This document shows, in pieces, positions 1 through 10,978 of a stretch of DNA of 64,000 nucleotides (the stretch's first letter is position 1; every line of letters begins with the position of its first letter). The position numbers and the translations under genes were made by a program. Below the pieces are notes generated by a model, which was given only the letters and a program-made list of their open reading frames with translations, was not told the DNA's origin and ran no database searches. This DNA is from Magnolia sinica (taxonomy: Eukaryota > Streptophyta > Magnoliopsida > Magnoliales > Magnoliaceae): assembly GCF_029962835.1 (NCBI RefSeq), contig NC_080582.1:76318177-76382176 (forward strand), in the 5' to 3' direction.

Positions 1-340
1 TAATGCGGACACCCACCAATGATGACTTCCAGATTATTTCTGGAGTCCACTGTAGGTATCATATGCCATCTTATCCATTCATCTGACTCTCCCCACATAG
101 ATGCAAGGACACACAGAAAATCAGTCCATTCGATAACTCATGTGGGCGACACCATATGTATATGAATTTTAAGATTTTATTCATCTGCTTATACCTTTCT
201 CGCACGCTTGGCCACACCATATGAATATGAAATGGCTGCTAGCACCCAATGGACGATGCGGATCTTGTTTATGCTAACCCAACATGGCACGGGATAGAAA
301 GTCACCCCTCTCCGCGTGGCTGGGAGCACTGATTAAGTTG
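1..340. other. Intergenic, no recognised feature
   Basis: I see no coding signal, RNA gene or repeat structure here. Short open frames lack family resemblance. The right edge runs into the first foldback element. Confidence 0.4.
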
Positions 341-860
341 GGAACGGATTGGCAACTACCACTAACACCATCCATGTATGGCATTTGGTCGTTGCGCTAT
401 GGGCCCCACAATGATGTATGTGTTTCATCCATTCTGTTACTTCTATTTTCAACCATATGATATTTTTAGCGCTTGATCCCAAAAAGGAAGGAAGTGATTT
501 AAATCTAAGGTGGACCACACCGCTTGAGCGGCAATTGGGGTTCCCCTTGCATTCGTAATATTCCTTTCCTTTCTTTTTATGGATTGGCCGTGGAGTGATG
601 CCAGGCCCAGATGAAGGGGAAAAATTACCATCTCAACTTGTACAAACACTTTTATGGCCCCTTTTGGAAATGTGTAATGGTCGACCATCATTCATCACTG
701 TTTCCTGTAATGTGGTCCACTTGAGATCGGGAAATACTTCATTCATGGCCATATACCTTAAAATCATTTGTAAAATTAGATGGACGGCATGGATGAAACA
801 CATACATCATAGTGGGACCCACAGAGCACCGACCAACAGCCACCAGGAAAGTAGCATGGA
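341..860. mobile_element. Foldback Mutator-like MITE, degenerate copy
   Basis: The two halves are inverted copies. The left half reads gggccccaca-atgatgtatgtgtttcatcc near 401-430 and the right half is its reverse complement near 790-822. The inner arms carry the family hallmark 'gtggaccaca' (left) and 'gtggtccac' (right). The left terminus GGAACGGATTGGCAACTAC resembles the termini of copies with clear 9-bp target duplications elsewhere in the window. No duplication is visible for this copy, so the ends are approximate. Confidence 0.6.
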
Positions 861-884
861 CCAATGAACAGGTTTGAAAAGGCG

Positions 885-1100
885 TGGGATTACACAAGTC
901 CATGCCATACCCAAACACATGCCTGCTGAAATCGTAGGATTACACCAAATCCCATTGCCATCCCAAACATGCCTGGATTCCATCCTGGAAATCTGGTAAT
1001 TCAGTGGAATTACCAGACATCCACTGACACCACCATCATTACCTTAAAAACAATTTCATCCCTCCTAATCCCATGAGATTGGTCCGGCCAAACAAGCCCT
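885..1100. mobile_element. Remnant of a hAT-like non-autonomous element
   Basis: The segment holds repeated motifs such as 'gggattacac' and 'cccaaacatgcctg'. It ends in GGCCAAACAAGCCCTA, which resembles the 'TAGGGnnTGTTTGG' ends of non-autonomous plant hAT elements. I could not identify the left end or a target duplication, so family assignment is tentative. Confidence 0.3.
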
Positions 1101-1124
1101 AATAGTAGATTTAAAATAATTTCA

Positions 1125-1215
1125 ATACAAAGTCACGAGTTCGAGTACGCATTGTGACGATAAGCGACTCTTGTGTGTAAGTGTGTGTAAAAAGAAAAAA
1201 GAAAGAAAGAAAATG
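1125..1215 (+). mobile_element. Truncated SINE tail
   Basis: GAGTTCGAGTACGC resembles a tRNA B-box. It is followed by a TGTGTGTAAGTGTGTGT tract and an A-rich tail, the same order seen in the fuller SINE at 25457. The A-box half is missing, so this is a 5'-truncated or diverged copy. Confidence 0.4.
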
Positions 1216-2255
1216 AGGATTTATCTTTTGGATTGAGCCTAATGATACTTGGTGATTTCTCATCAGGTAGAAATTATTATTAGTTATTTTTAGAAATGTG
1301 AGATTAAGCCATTTATAATTATATTAACATGATAAAATATTGTACGTATATTTAAGCAGACAAAACAAAATAAACAATCCTATGGAAAAAATAAAAATAA
1401 ATGAAAAGATAAATAGAACATATGAGAGGTGATCATTATCTCCTTTGATGGATTCAAGCTGCATGTGCCCTACCCAACTTCTTATAAGGAGAAGGTATAT
1501 GGGTCTTGGAATAATGGTGGTGAGAAATTTACCTTGTCTATTAATTTTATCATATTTTGTTAGGACATGACTCTAAAAATGAGATATATGCAAATCTCAA
1601 ATAACCTATGATATAAGAGATAGTGGAGATGGAAATAGATGCATTGTAATGCTTGAGTTCGAGTATGCTTGCCAACAAAGCAAGATTTTCTTGTTTGTTA
1701 CCATGTGATTGGACTACATTATTATATTTCACGTTTAATGCAACAATGCTGGCAATGTTAATGATGACTAGGACTTGTAGTCACAATGCAAGAAAACGAG
1801 AAATTTCTATTTATATCAATGGTAAGCAGAGGATCTAGATTTGTGATGCTCATATGTCATCCAAATTGTTTATAAAGTTATTACAACTAAAATAAATTGA
1901 AAAAACACAAAAGTTTACTAATCTTAAACTCTTATATCCCAAAGAAAGTTTGAATGTAGGCGTTCAATTTCTATTCTTATTTGCCATGAGATTCACTTGA
2001 GTTTAGATTTATTTCATTTTCGGGCTCATATCCTAACGTAAACTTGTAAAATTGAAAGATAAAGGATTTCTCAAAAATATTAGAGTGAGCCTCACCTAGA
2101 TTCTACCTTAGTGGGGAACACACGTAAATTGAATCTCCCTCTAGCCACTTTCCATGCCTATAAAAGAAGATAAAAATCATCGTAATAAGAGACAATAGCT
2201 AATGTCCGAATATAGTATTCAATTAAAATCATACCGGAATAGGCTATGAATAATC
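1216..2255. other. AT-rich intergenic DNA
   Basis: No coding, RNA or clear repeat structure was found. Composition is strongly AT-rich with only short chance open frames. Confidence 0.4.
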
Positions 2256-2259
2256 TACT

Positions 2260-2625
2260 TGTATGAAGATTATGATCTTAAAAGATCGTGTGTGGACCCA
2301 TTCAATCTCCTCATGGGGTGCCCCCCTCAAGTTCACTCCGCATTATAAAATGGAGGCTGATCTAAAATATAAGTGGGCCACATCAAAAGGAACAGTTGGG
2401 ATGGGCCGGCCGGTGCTAGAAGCTTCTAGAATGTGGGTGTGGAGTGGGCCGTGTTTGGTTCATGCCCCCATAAAGATGAACTAAACAAGCCATTCCTGTA
2501 CTCAAATGGCCCCCCTGGGTTTTGGATTGTCCTGTTTTAAGGCTCAAGGGAGAAAATCATGAAGGTTGGACATGATGGACGGTGTGGATGTCATGAAAAC
2601 TTCATGGTGGGGGCCAACACGCAAA
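2260..2625. mobile_element. Degenerate foldback-family fragment
   Basis: It contains 'aagtgggccacatcaaaaggaacag' (inner left arm) and 'gatggacggtgtggatgtcatg...atggtgggggcc' (outer right arm). These are recognisable parts of the foldback family in the expected order. The left outer arm is diverged and no duplication was found. Confidence 0.35.
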
Positions 2626-2975
2626 ATTGCAGATTGAATCGATTTCTACAGTAGTTGCAGCGGAAATCGTCCTGAATGTCGACCCTTTTGTGATCCACCT
2701 GTCTCTAGATCAAATGGCTAGGATTGCCTGCAACTACAGATTCTTCAGGAACGTCCGTCTTCTAAAATGACACGTGCTGATAGATGTATTTCAATTCTCA
2801 GCCGTTGAGTGCCACACGGCATTAGTTGACTGGTCACGTAACGTGCAACGTGGCAGTATGTGCCACGTACAACCCATTTTCGAGGGCGTGAATGAATACC
2901 CGGTGCAATCTCTCGTTTCACGCTACGTTCCACGACACATTTTCTTGGGATCTTGGAACAATTCGTTCTGGATAA
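2626..2975. other. Intergenic DNA with ACGT-core motifs
   Basis: There is no gene. ACGT-core sites (cacgtg, gccacgta, cacgtaac) occur at about 2769, 2834-2870 and further right. They could be G-box/ABRE-like sites, but no adjacent transcription unit is visible. Confidence 0.3.
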
Positions 2976-3240
2976 AGAAGTGGGGCCCACAGTCGGGTAA
3001 TCCAGACCGTTCATATTGATTTCACCATGGATGGACTACGCCCCAAAAATTCTCTTCATAGAATAACCATAAGCTTTTCATTGTGGCAATAGATAGATGG
3101 CTAAGAAGAGACATACAACATGGTTCAACAATCAAGTGAAAAAATTACGGAGATATCTTTCTTTTGGGGCATTATCCATTCACGGTGGGACTCAACTAAC
3201 CAACGGTATGGATTACCTAAACATGGACCCCACTTGCTAA
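2976..3240. mobile_element. Short foldback element variant
   Basis: Inverted halves are visible: 'aagtggggcccacagtcgggtaatccagaccgttc' on the left, and on the right 'ggtatggattacctaaacatggaccccacttg', its diverged reverse complement. The inner part also pairs ('gccccaaaa' with 'ttttggggc'). The core sequence differs from the main family, so this is a separate subfamily or a deletion derivative. Confidence 0.45.
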
Positions 3241-3439
3241 AATTTAAGTCGCGTGTATTATTTCTCCCTACTCAATGTCAAGCACGTGTCATGCAATCGC
3301 GGCAGCCAATAGATCAAATGCCACATGGCCCACCATCACATGCTATTCAAGCTATCTTTGAGGTTCCCTGTCTTACACATCACGCTAATATATACCATGT
3401 GTCACTTTCAGGACCTCTCTTATAATGCCACGTGTCATG

Positions 3440-4480
3440 TAGAACATGACTTCTCCTCGTTTTATTAGAATAAAAATAAATATAAAAATGAAAATGATAT
3501 CAGCGGAGAGTAGGTCGATGGGTTTGGTTAGAACCATTCTACTTCATAAAAAATAGTTTATATTGTTTATATAGAAAAAATCTGTTCCCCATTCATCTGT
3601 TTATACACACACACACACACTTACTTGTACATAATGGTAGGCTTAAAAAAAGAGAGGAAAAATATCAAAAAAATATAGAAAAAAGAATAATGTGGTAGTC
3701 TACAGGACCACAAATATATACACATTAAAAAGTGTGATATTTGAGCTTTTCATGTAATGGTCGATGGGAGGGACTTTGAAATGATACGTGTGGTATGCAT
3801 TAATTCAAAGTAAATGGACAAAATTGTAGAGCTATTGTTACTTGGACCTAGTCTCAAAATTAGATTTTGGATGCTTGTTTATTGAAATAGGGTTGTTAGA
3901 TATTTACTGGACCGATATTATTATAATAAAATAAGGAATGTTGAAGCGATGTGGTGCAGCTTGATGTGATTATAATGGATAAACATAGATAAACTAAATA
4001 CACTAATTTAGAAAGCGTGTATCTTTTTTAATACAATCCCCATGAGGCTATTTGAAAGTTAAATTGAAGCTTGTGAGACTACTTTTAGAAAAAATAAATA
4101 GAAAACAAAACTCAAATGTAAATAAAGTTGATTTTAGGATTTTTAAAACTGCGTAGTTGATTTTAGGAATTTTGAAATTGCGTAGGGAATCATTAGTTTT
4201 ACATGGCTAGTACTTTAAAAATTTTATTAATTTTTCTATAACTCAAAATGGAATAAAATTTTGTGAGATAAAATTAAACTTGATAATAAATTATTAGAAA
4301 GGATACAAAAATAATTTCAATAGATAGAAGGCCCAAATTATTGTAAAAATAAACATGCTAGAATTGAAATTTTTTTATAAGTCACCAATGAATCGGACAA
4401 ATCCTTGATGGACCGCGAATCACCTAACCAATATGGGTTGAAATCACTGGCAGAAAAAACAATAATATTGGGTCATTATA
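3440..4480. other. AT-rich intergenic DNA
   Basis: A short (CA)n tract lies near 3605-3620. Otherwise this is AT-rich sequence without coding potential or clear repeats. Confidence 0.4.
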
Positions 4481-4499
4481 CAGGGATATGGATTGTGTT

Positions 4500-4935
4500 C
4501 CCTGTCTCTAGAATGGAACGGGTAAATCTGTGTGGGGCCCACCATGATATATATGTTTATCCACAGCATCAATCTTTTTGTTAAATCATTTAAAGATATG
4601 AGCTTAGAAATAAGATAGATCCCATGCGCAAGTAGATTATACTACATGTGACCTTTGCATTTAATGCAGTATAAGATGACTTGTATTTTTAATGTTTCAT
4701 GAATTTAATGCATTCCAAGTTTACTACACGGTCTAAGTATACTTTTTTCACATGCACTCTACACACACTGGCACTCACCCCATAGTGGGATTTCACCACC
4801 TACGGGTATTTGAACCCAATACCTATTGAAACTCCATTTGAGTTCTGCCACATTGAGCTTATACCTTAAAATGATATGAGAAAAGAATTGGACGGTGTAG
4901 ATACATCATGGTAGGCCCCGAGAAAGTACGCAATC
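4500..4935. mobile_element. Foldback MITE interrupted by a SINE
   Basis: The left arm 'gtgtggggcccaccatgatatatatgtttatccac' at about 4531-4565 pairs with the right arm 'ggacggtgtagatacatcatggtaggcccc' at about 4888-4920. The interior is broken by the reverse-oriented SINE at 4743-4860. No clear 9-bp duplication was seen. Confidence 0.5.
4743..4860 (-). mobile_element. tRNA-derived SINE, reverse orientation
   Basis: Read on the minus strand the order is: A-box-like AAGCTCAATGTGGCAGA, then B-box GGGTTCAAATACCC, then 'gtaggtggtgaaatcccacta', a GTG-rich stretch and an A-run. The same order and wording occur in the plus-strand SINE at 25457, so these are two members of one family. It sits inside a foldback element and is therefore younger than it. 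Confidence 0.65.
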
Positions 4936-5775
4936 TGCTTCATAATTACAATCAACTCTTGGAAATGCTTTAATAACAATCATGTATTTCCAATGTATAT
5001 TATATCTTTTTAAGATGATATAAATTTTAAAATCATATAAAAATACTTTTCTATGCATCCAACGGCTTAGTTGATTGGGTAGACTTTATCATTGAATTGA
5101 ATCGGTATCGCACTGAAGCCTCATACGCATGAACCTTTTATAGAAATAACTTTGACTTTCAGTCTTTTCTTCTAAAATAGCAAATGAGGCCATTTCAATA
5201 AATAAGCATCCATCACACGCTTTCAAGTATAAAAGTTCTTTTCAAACGCCAAACAGGGCACATGGTCTTCTATCCTATGTTGGTGTACGAATTATTAAAA
5301 GAGGACATGTTTGGTAGTCCGTGGGACTATCTGAAATTGTACTCCATTGGACCCACAACAAGACATGGGTCTAAACTGATTGTGAATGATGAATGACCAT
5401 GGTGCAAAACTTTATCAATCAGGTGATCCTGTCCATCCAGTTAAAGGACTCCCATGCACAAAGAATGATAACCATTGAACCTTTTATCTTGATGTGGGAC
5501 ATCCAATTGTGAAATCATGGTGGTTTTTAGAGAATTGGCAATCCATGATGAGATCCACAAGATGAACGGTTCTGATCATAAATTTTGGGTCCCATGTATG
5601 TAGGACGGGCCAGTGACAATAGTCTCTATCTTCTTCATATGTCTAGCAAGTCATGTAAGCATCGTGCGAGGGTCGTGAAAGAAGCATTTCCATCCCTCTC
5701 CTTATCTTACTCAAGGCGTGTAACTGGACCACTAGCCAGATGCCCAGATCATATAAGATATGTCTTTTTCTAGAC
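4936..5775. other. Intergenic DNA, diverged repeats
   Basis: No gene is visible. Fragments such as 'ggacatgtttggtagtccgtgggac' (5309-5335) look like old transposon ends, but I could not pair them. Confidence 0.3.
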
Positions 5776-5779
5776 GTGG

Positions 5780-6262
5780 CTTGCCTGTAACCTGGGGAAG
5801 TGGATGTGGGGACCACCACGATGTTTATGTTATATCTACTCTGTCCATATGTCTAGTCAGATCATTTTAGGACCAATTCCAGAAAATGAAGTTCATCGGA
5901 ATCTAAAATGGACCACACCACTGGAAATAGCGATGGTTGAACGGCCACCGTTAAAAACTTCCTAGGGCAGCAAAAGTTTTGGATCAAGCTGATATTTGTG
6001 TTTTTACCTTCATACAGGTCTGTGTGAGCTTATCAACAGGTTGGATGGAAAATAAATATTACGGTGGGCCCTAGGAATATTTCAATGGTGAGTGCCATTA
6101 CCCCACCTTTTACTGTGGTGTGGTCCAATTGATGTTCGGATCTGCTTCATTTTTTGGGCCATCCCCTAAAATGATATGTAAAAACGGATGGACGGTATGG
6201 ACATAAAATATATACATCACGGTGGGCCCCATAGCGCCTGACACCCGGGGTTACACGGCTCC
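5780..6262. mobile_element. Foldback Mutator-like MITE
   Basis: The full palindromic layout is present. From left to right it has 'gtggggaccaccacgatg', 'ggaccacaccactggaaa', a central 'cagcaaaagttttggatcaagctgatatttgtg', 'gtggtgtggtcca', and 'acggatggacggtatgg...catcacggtgggcccca'. Both outer ends carry a TGTAACC/GGTTACA motif, which links it to the next copy. It abuts or overlaps that copy. Confidence 0.6.
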
Positions 6263-6735
6263 CTGTAGCCCAAAGCTCAGTGGGGCCCACTACAATGTTT
6301 GTTTTATATCCATTCTGTACATCCGTTTCATCCTCTCATTTTAGGACATGGCCCAAAAGTAGAAGGAGATCGAAAACTCAGGTGGGCCGTATCACAGGAA
6401 AAAGTTAATGGAGACAACCACCGTCGAACCCTCCCTGGGGCCCACCGTGATGTTTAGATGCTATCCAAACTGTTCATAAGGTGATTCCCACCTGGACGAA
6501 GAGAAAATACAAATATAATCCTGATCCATAACTTCTGTAACAACACTAAGGTTTCAACAGTGATAATTCAATCCTCATTCGTGTGGTTCACTCGAGTTTA
6601 GTATATCCTTGAATTTTTGGCTCATGCTCTAAAATGAGGGGAAGAAACGGATGGACGGAGTGGATATAGAAAAAAAAGATAATGGTGGGCCCCACATAGC
6701 TTTGGGTTACAGGCGCGCCATGTAAACACGGGTTA
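6246..6735. mobile_element. Foldback Mutator-like MITE, adjacent copy
   Basis: The left arm 'gtagcccaaagctcagtggggcccac' pairs with the right arm 'gtgggccccacatagctttgggttac'. The outer ends 'cggggttacacgg' and 'cacgggttacggg' also pair. The two neighbouring copies share end sequences, so one may have inserted into the end of the other. Confidence 0.6.
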
Positions 6736-6739
6736 CGGG

Positions 6740-7220
6740 AAGTTGCGTTCTCTTTTATATTGACGCAAGCCCATGTCCATTGTCATGTGCTTTGATCATG
6801 GCAACATTTAGGAAGACTACTATGTTGGTTTAACACCATTTTGGAAATGGGTGTGACTCATCCCCACCATTGGCATTGATCGTAACGCTATCCAGACCGT
6901 TCAAATTGTGAGCCCAACTGTGGATGGAGATCATATAACTAAAACCACAGTGATCCAGAAATCCTACCAACCAATAAATGCATATCAAATAGAAGGTTAA
7001 AAGTAAACTAGTGAGAGTTCCGAATTCGAATGTAAAAATCAGACGGTTGATATTATCTTCCGTGTTTGGTTCAGAGATTTGGACGGTTTGGATTACTTTA
7101 AAACTATGCCATGTGTGCATTTGAGGATCCACCACCATTTTTTAAATGGCAATTTGACTATTTAGGGATTTGCATAAAATAATACCCAATTATTTCAGAA
7201 GTTTCATTCACTTCTTTTTT
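6740..7220. other. Intergenic DNA
   Basis: No gene is visible. A 102-codon minus-strand open frame (6830-7138) shows no family motif and I consider it chance. Confidence 0.35.
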
Positions 7221-7318
7221 TTTTTTAATTGCTTTTCATCAAGCCATACCTCATTAGTTTAATTACATTTGATTCAACACCTTCCATTGGACGGTGACGA
7301 TTGAGATGAGACACATTC

Positions 7319-7405
7319 ATCAGGAGGACCTCACGGCGAAAGTATTCTCTGAGTAAAGAATTGTATAGTCCACTCTGTACCTCGCGCATGTGTGTGTATG
7401 AGTAT
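7319..7405 (+). repeat. Left arm of a long-range inverted repeat
   Basis: The stretch 'ggaggacctcacggcgaaagtatt...gagtaaagaatt...cgcgcatg' is repeated as its reverse complement at 10105-10202. A (TG)/(CA) run follows each arm. The arms enclose about 2.7 kb of foldback elements. Confidence 0.5.
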
Positions 7406-7499
7406 ATATATTTACACACACACAGTAATGGTCTCCTGTCCAACGCACAGCAGGAGAACTTTTGCGCACTTAAATTACCACCGGTCACGCCAACTTAAA

Positions 7500-8010
7500 C
7501 AAGTATGTTGTAAGTGAGCCTCACCATAATGTTTTCCTGTGATCCATTCTAACAATTCAGTCTATGATATCAATTGAACCATTCAATTTAGTCTATGATA
7601 TCAATTGAACCATAGGGTGCAAAAAATATGGCTGATATGTGATTTACTAGGCCACAAAATAGAAAACAGTAAGAGAGGAAAAGCCTACATTTGAATTTTT
7701 TTTTCAGGGCTCATCATGATGTTTTTGTGAAATCCATTCCATCCATTAATTGCCTCGTAGAGGTTAATTCATGGAGACCAAATATTAGACCCATACCTGA
7801 TTTATGTTGATCACACCAAGTGAAGTGATTTTGATAGTGGGTGTTCCTTACACGGTTTCCACTCATGTGGCCCACTAGAATTATAGATGTGGCTGATGTT
7901 GGATCAAAACCCCTAAATTATCATATTGATCCATTATGGTTGTAGTGGATTTTACATATATGTCAAGGAGGGCCCGCCTCCAGTTGACCCAGTATTGGTT
8001 GGGACGTTGT
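7500..8010. other. Intergenic DNA with a weak foldback fragment
   Basis: A short direct repeat, 'tctatgatatcaattgaaccat', occurs twice near 7560-7612. A diverged family fragment, 'gctcatcatgatgtttttgtgaaatccattccatcc', lies near 7710-7750. There is no gene. Confidence 0.3.
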
Positions 8011-8014
8011 CCTG

Positions 8015-8508
8015 GGTTGTGGATTAGATGCCGTGACAAGCATCAGCCACCTAACAGTTGGTTGGTGCTAGTTGGCCCAACAATGATGTGTGTGTTTAAT
8101 CCAAGCCATACATATATTTTTCCACCTAAATGTATGGCATGTTCCAAAAAAATGAGTTAAGCCCACCATTAAAAAATCTTTGGGCCAAAGTAAGCTTTGG
8201 GTCAAGCTAATATTTGTGTTTTTCCTTCATCCAAGTCTCTATGACCTAATCAATAGGTTGGATGGCAGATAAACTATACCTAAAAAATTTTAATGATGGG
8301 CGTTTAATTTGTTTAATCACCACTATTCTCATGTGGTGTGGTCCACTTTAAATTTGGATCTTATGCATTTTTGGGATCATACCATAAATTGAGGTAGAAA
8401 AATGGATGGACAACTTGGATTAAATATATACATCATTCGTTTGGCTCACTAGCACCAACCAATAGTAAGGTTGTTAGTTACTGACAGCGTCGGTATGCAA
8501 TCCACGTC
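8015..8508. mobile_element. Foldback Mutator-like MITE
   Basis: The left terminus GGTTGTGGATTAGATGCC matches the reverse complement of the right terminus, GACGTGGATTGCATACC. Both sides then carry GGTTGGTGCTAGT before the 'tggcccaacaatgatg' core. The interior has the usual 'ggtcaagctaatatttgtg' and 'tgtggtgtggtccac'. I found no exact target duplication. Confidence 0.6.
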
Positions 8509-8529
8509 TTTGACGCATCCCAACCACTA

Positions 8530-8825
8530 CTGAGTTGGCTAGGAGTTGGCCCACCTTGATGTTTATTTGAACCCGCTCCATCCATAAGGTGTGTAACAAT
8601 AATTTAGTTGTAGGGATAAAAGATCGGCCACATTTGTAATGTTAGTGGGCGACATGAGCAAAAACAGTGTAGGGGATGCCAACTATCCAAACGGTTTCAC
8701 TTAGTGTGACAGATATGAATCACGAATCTACCTAATTTTTAAGATATACTACTAAATTTCTATCACGGACCTAATGATGGGGGTGGATTTCATGAATGCA
8801 TCATGATGGGACCTAATCTCAGCTC
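8530..8825. mobile_element. Partial foldback-family copy
   Basis: A left arm 'ggagttggcccaccttgatgtttatttgaacccgctccatcc' is followed by a diverged interior. A right side 'atgaatgcatcatgatgggacc' is weakly inverted to it. Confidence 0.4.
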
Positions 8826-8892
8826 ATGAATTTTTACTTGTGTTGGTTGGTGCGTAAAATATCTCTTGCGGTACCTTGCGCAGGAGACCAGG

Positions 8893-8895
<3 letters not shown>

Positions 8896-8941
<46 letters not shown>
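8896..8941. repeat. (TG)n microsatellite
   Basis: An uninterrupted TG dinucleotide run of about 23 units. It creates spurious Val/Cys and His/Thr-rich open frames on both strands. Confidence 0.95.
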
Positions 8942-8943
<2 letters not shown>

Positions 8944-8957
8944 TCCATGTGGTCTAA

Positions 8958-9465
8958 GTTCATGGGAACTTCCCATGAGGTCGAGCTATGTGGTTCCCAC
9001 TGTGATGCGTGTCGAACATCAACACTATGCATTTGATGGGTTCTATTTAAATTATGGGATATCCCAAAAATCAGCCATATACGGAACTCAGGTGGGCCAT
9101 ACCATCTAAAATCATGTTAAGACATGCCTAAAACATATAAAATCACTTGGTAGGGCCCACCTAAAATTTGTACAAGTCTGAAATTTGGTCTGACCCCACA
9201 TCCAAGTGGGACACACATAATGGATGGGCTGGATTTGTGAACCACATCTCGGTGGACCCAACAAATGATGATGAATGTTTTAATGGGAGGGTAACCCCTC
9301 TCAACTTTTGTATGTGGTGTGGCCCACCCAAGTCATGGATTGACTTGATTTTTAAGCTTGTGACCCACCATGGGATGGTGCATCTGACTGATAAGGTAAA
9401 TGTTAGACACGCATCATGGTGGGACCCACACAACTCGACTTCATGGAAGTTCCCATGAGCTCGGA
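8958..9465. mobile_element. Foldback element subfamily, tandem copy 1
   Basis: The left end 'tcatgggaacttcccatgaggtcgagct' followed by 'ttcccactgtgatgcgtgtcgaacat' is inverted at the right end ('gttagacacgcatcatggtgggacccacacaactcgact...agttcccatgagctc'). The interior has 'ggtgggccataccatctaaaatcat'. A second copy lies immediately downstream at a period of 525 bp. Confidence 0.6.
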
Positions 9466-9480
9466 AAAGGTTCTATGCAT

Positions 9481-9992
9481 CGAGCTCATGGGAACTACCC
9501 ATGAGGTCGAGCTGTGTAGGCCCACCGTGACGCGTGTCGAACATCAACACCGTGCATTTGATGGGTCCCCTTTAAATTATGGGATATCCTAAAAATCAGC
9601 CGTATACTGAACTCAGGTGGGCCATACCATCTAAAATCACATGAAGACATGCCTAAAATATATAAAAGCACTTGGTGGGGCTCACCTAAAATTTGGTTGC
9701 ACCTGAAACTTGGTCTGACCCCTCATCCAAGTGGGGCACACATAATGGATGGGCGGGATTAGTGAACCACAGCTCAATGGGCCTAAGAAATGATTATGAA
9801 TGTGTTAATGGGAGGGTAACCCCTCTCAACTTTTGTACGTTGTGTGGCCCACAAAAGTCATCGATTGACTTGATTTTTAAGACCGAGGCTCACCATGGAA
9901 TGGTGCATCTAATTGATGGGGTAGATGTTTAACACACATCACGGTGGACGCACACAGCTCGACCTCATGGGAAGTTTCAGTGAGCTCAACTG
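9481..9992. mobile_element. Foldback element subfamily, tandem copy 2
   Basis: This repeats the preceding unit almost throughout ('gcgtgtcgaacatcaacac' at 9011 recurs at 9536). It ends with inverted 'cacagctcgacctcatgggaagtt'. A third, partial relative lies inside the solo LTR at 17487-17770. Confidence 0.6.
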
Positions 9993-10104
9993 CATGTAAT
10001 GACATGTGAACCTGTGCGTAGCTGAGAATTACTCTATATATATTTTTGTGTGTACGGGTGCCCTAGAATAAGGAAATGGACATTCCTTATCTATATCATG
10101 CATG

Positions 10105-10202
10105 CTTTACACACACACACACACAGAGCATGCGCGATGTAGATACCGGAGTGTCTAATTCTTTACTCCAGGATACTTTCAGTGTGAGGTCCTCATAATG
10201 GT
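10105..10202 (-). repeat. Right arm of a long-range inverted repeat
   Basis: Reverse complement of the 7319-7405 arm ('gcgcgatgtagata', 'aattctttactc', 'gtgaggtcctc'). It is flanked by (CA)n and, from 10201, (GT)n runs. The gypsy remnant starts directly after the GT run. Confidence 0.5.
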
Positions 10203-10234
10203 GTGTGTGTATGTGTGTGTGTGTGTGTGTGTGT
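10201..10234. repeat. (GT)n microsatellite
   Basis: An imperfect GT run at the junction with the truncated retrotransposon coding region. Confidence 0.85.
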
Positions 10235-10249
10235 AGGAAAAGGTACTAT

Positions 10250-10978
10250 ACGTCCTGGACTTTCAAGGCAACTGAGACGATCACTTGGCCCTAATGGAGT
10301 TCGCCTATAATAACAATTTTCAGTCCAGCATAGGCATGGCACCGTATGAGGCTTTCTACGGTCGCCCTTACCAAGCCCCTCAGTGTTGGGCGGAAGTCGG
10401 GAAGAAAAGCTTGCTGGGTCCCAAACTGGTCCAAGCTACTACCCAAGTTATTGAGGTGATTCAGAAGCGTTTGCAAACTGCCCAGAGCCGACAGAAGAGC
10501 TATGCAGACAATTGGCAGTGTGATTTGAAATTTACGGTGGGTGATCACGTATTCTTGAAAGTCTCACCCATGAAGGGTTTAATGAGGTTCGGACATAAAG
10601 GGAAACTGGCATCATGATTCATTGGACCGTTCAAAATCTTGGACCGCATGAGAGCAGTAGTGTACCGCTTAGCACTACCTACCACTTTGGCTAGAATTCA
10701 TAACGTCTTCCACATATCCATGTTGAAGAAGTATACGCCAGACGAATCGCACATCATTAGCTGGGAGCAGGTCGAGCTCACTGAGGATGTTTCATACATC
10801 GAGGAGCCTATCCGCATCTTAGACCACAAGGAGCAAGTTATACAGACAAAGGCTAGACCATTAGTCAAGTTCTCTGGTCACATCATGGAGAAGAAGAGGC
10901 GACATGGGAACGAGAGGCAGAGGTCAAGGAGAAATACCCTCACCTGTTCAGTGGCACACCTCAGGTAATTTTGAGGGT
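10250..10978 (+). pseudogene. Ty3/gypsy chromovirus polyprotein, 3' end (integrase C-terminus and chromodomain)
   Basis: The fragment encodes the distal part of a plant Ty3/gypsy Pol. It has the integrase motif EFAYNN, then GMAPYEAFYGR, a basic helix, and GPFKIL...VYRLALP, followed by HNVFHISMLKKY. A chromodomain-like 'EEPIRILDHKE' begins near 10801. This order is typical of chromoviruses of the Tekay/Del type, whose chromodomain guides integration to heterochromatin. Damage seen: an in-frame TGA before the EFAYNN block (near 10273), a TGA at 10615-10617 splitting two open frames, and a frameshift near 10885. Beyond that frameshift the chromodomain tail continues in another frame (EEATWERE...YPHLF). 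The 5' part (gag, protease, RT, RNase H) is absent, cut off at a GT microsatellite. Confidence 0.88.

Noticed and set aside
8790..9109. His/Thr-rich and Cys/Val-rich open frames around 8900
   Set aside because: Caused by the (TG)n microsatellite.
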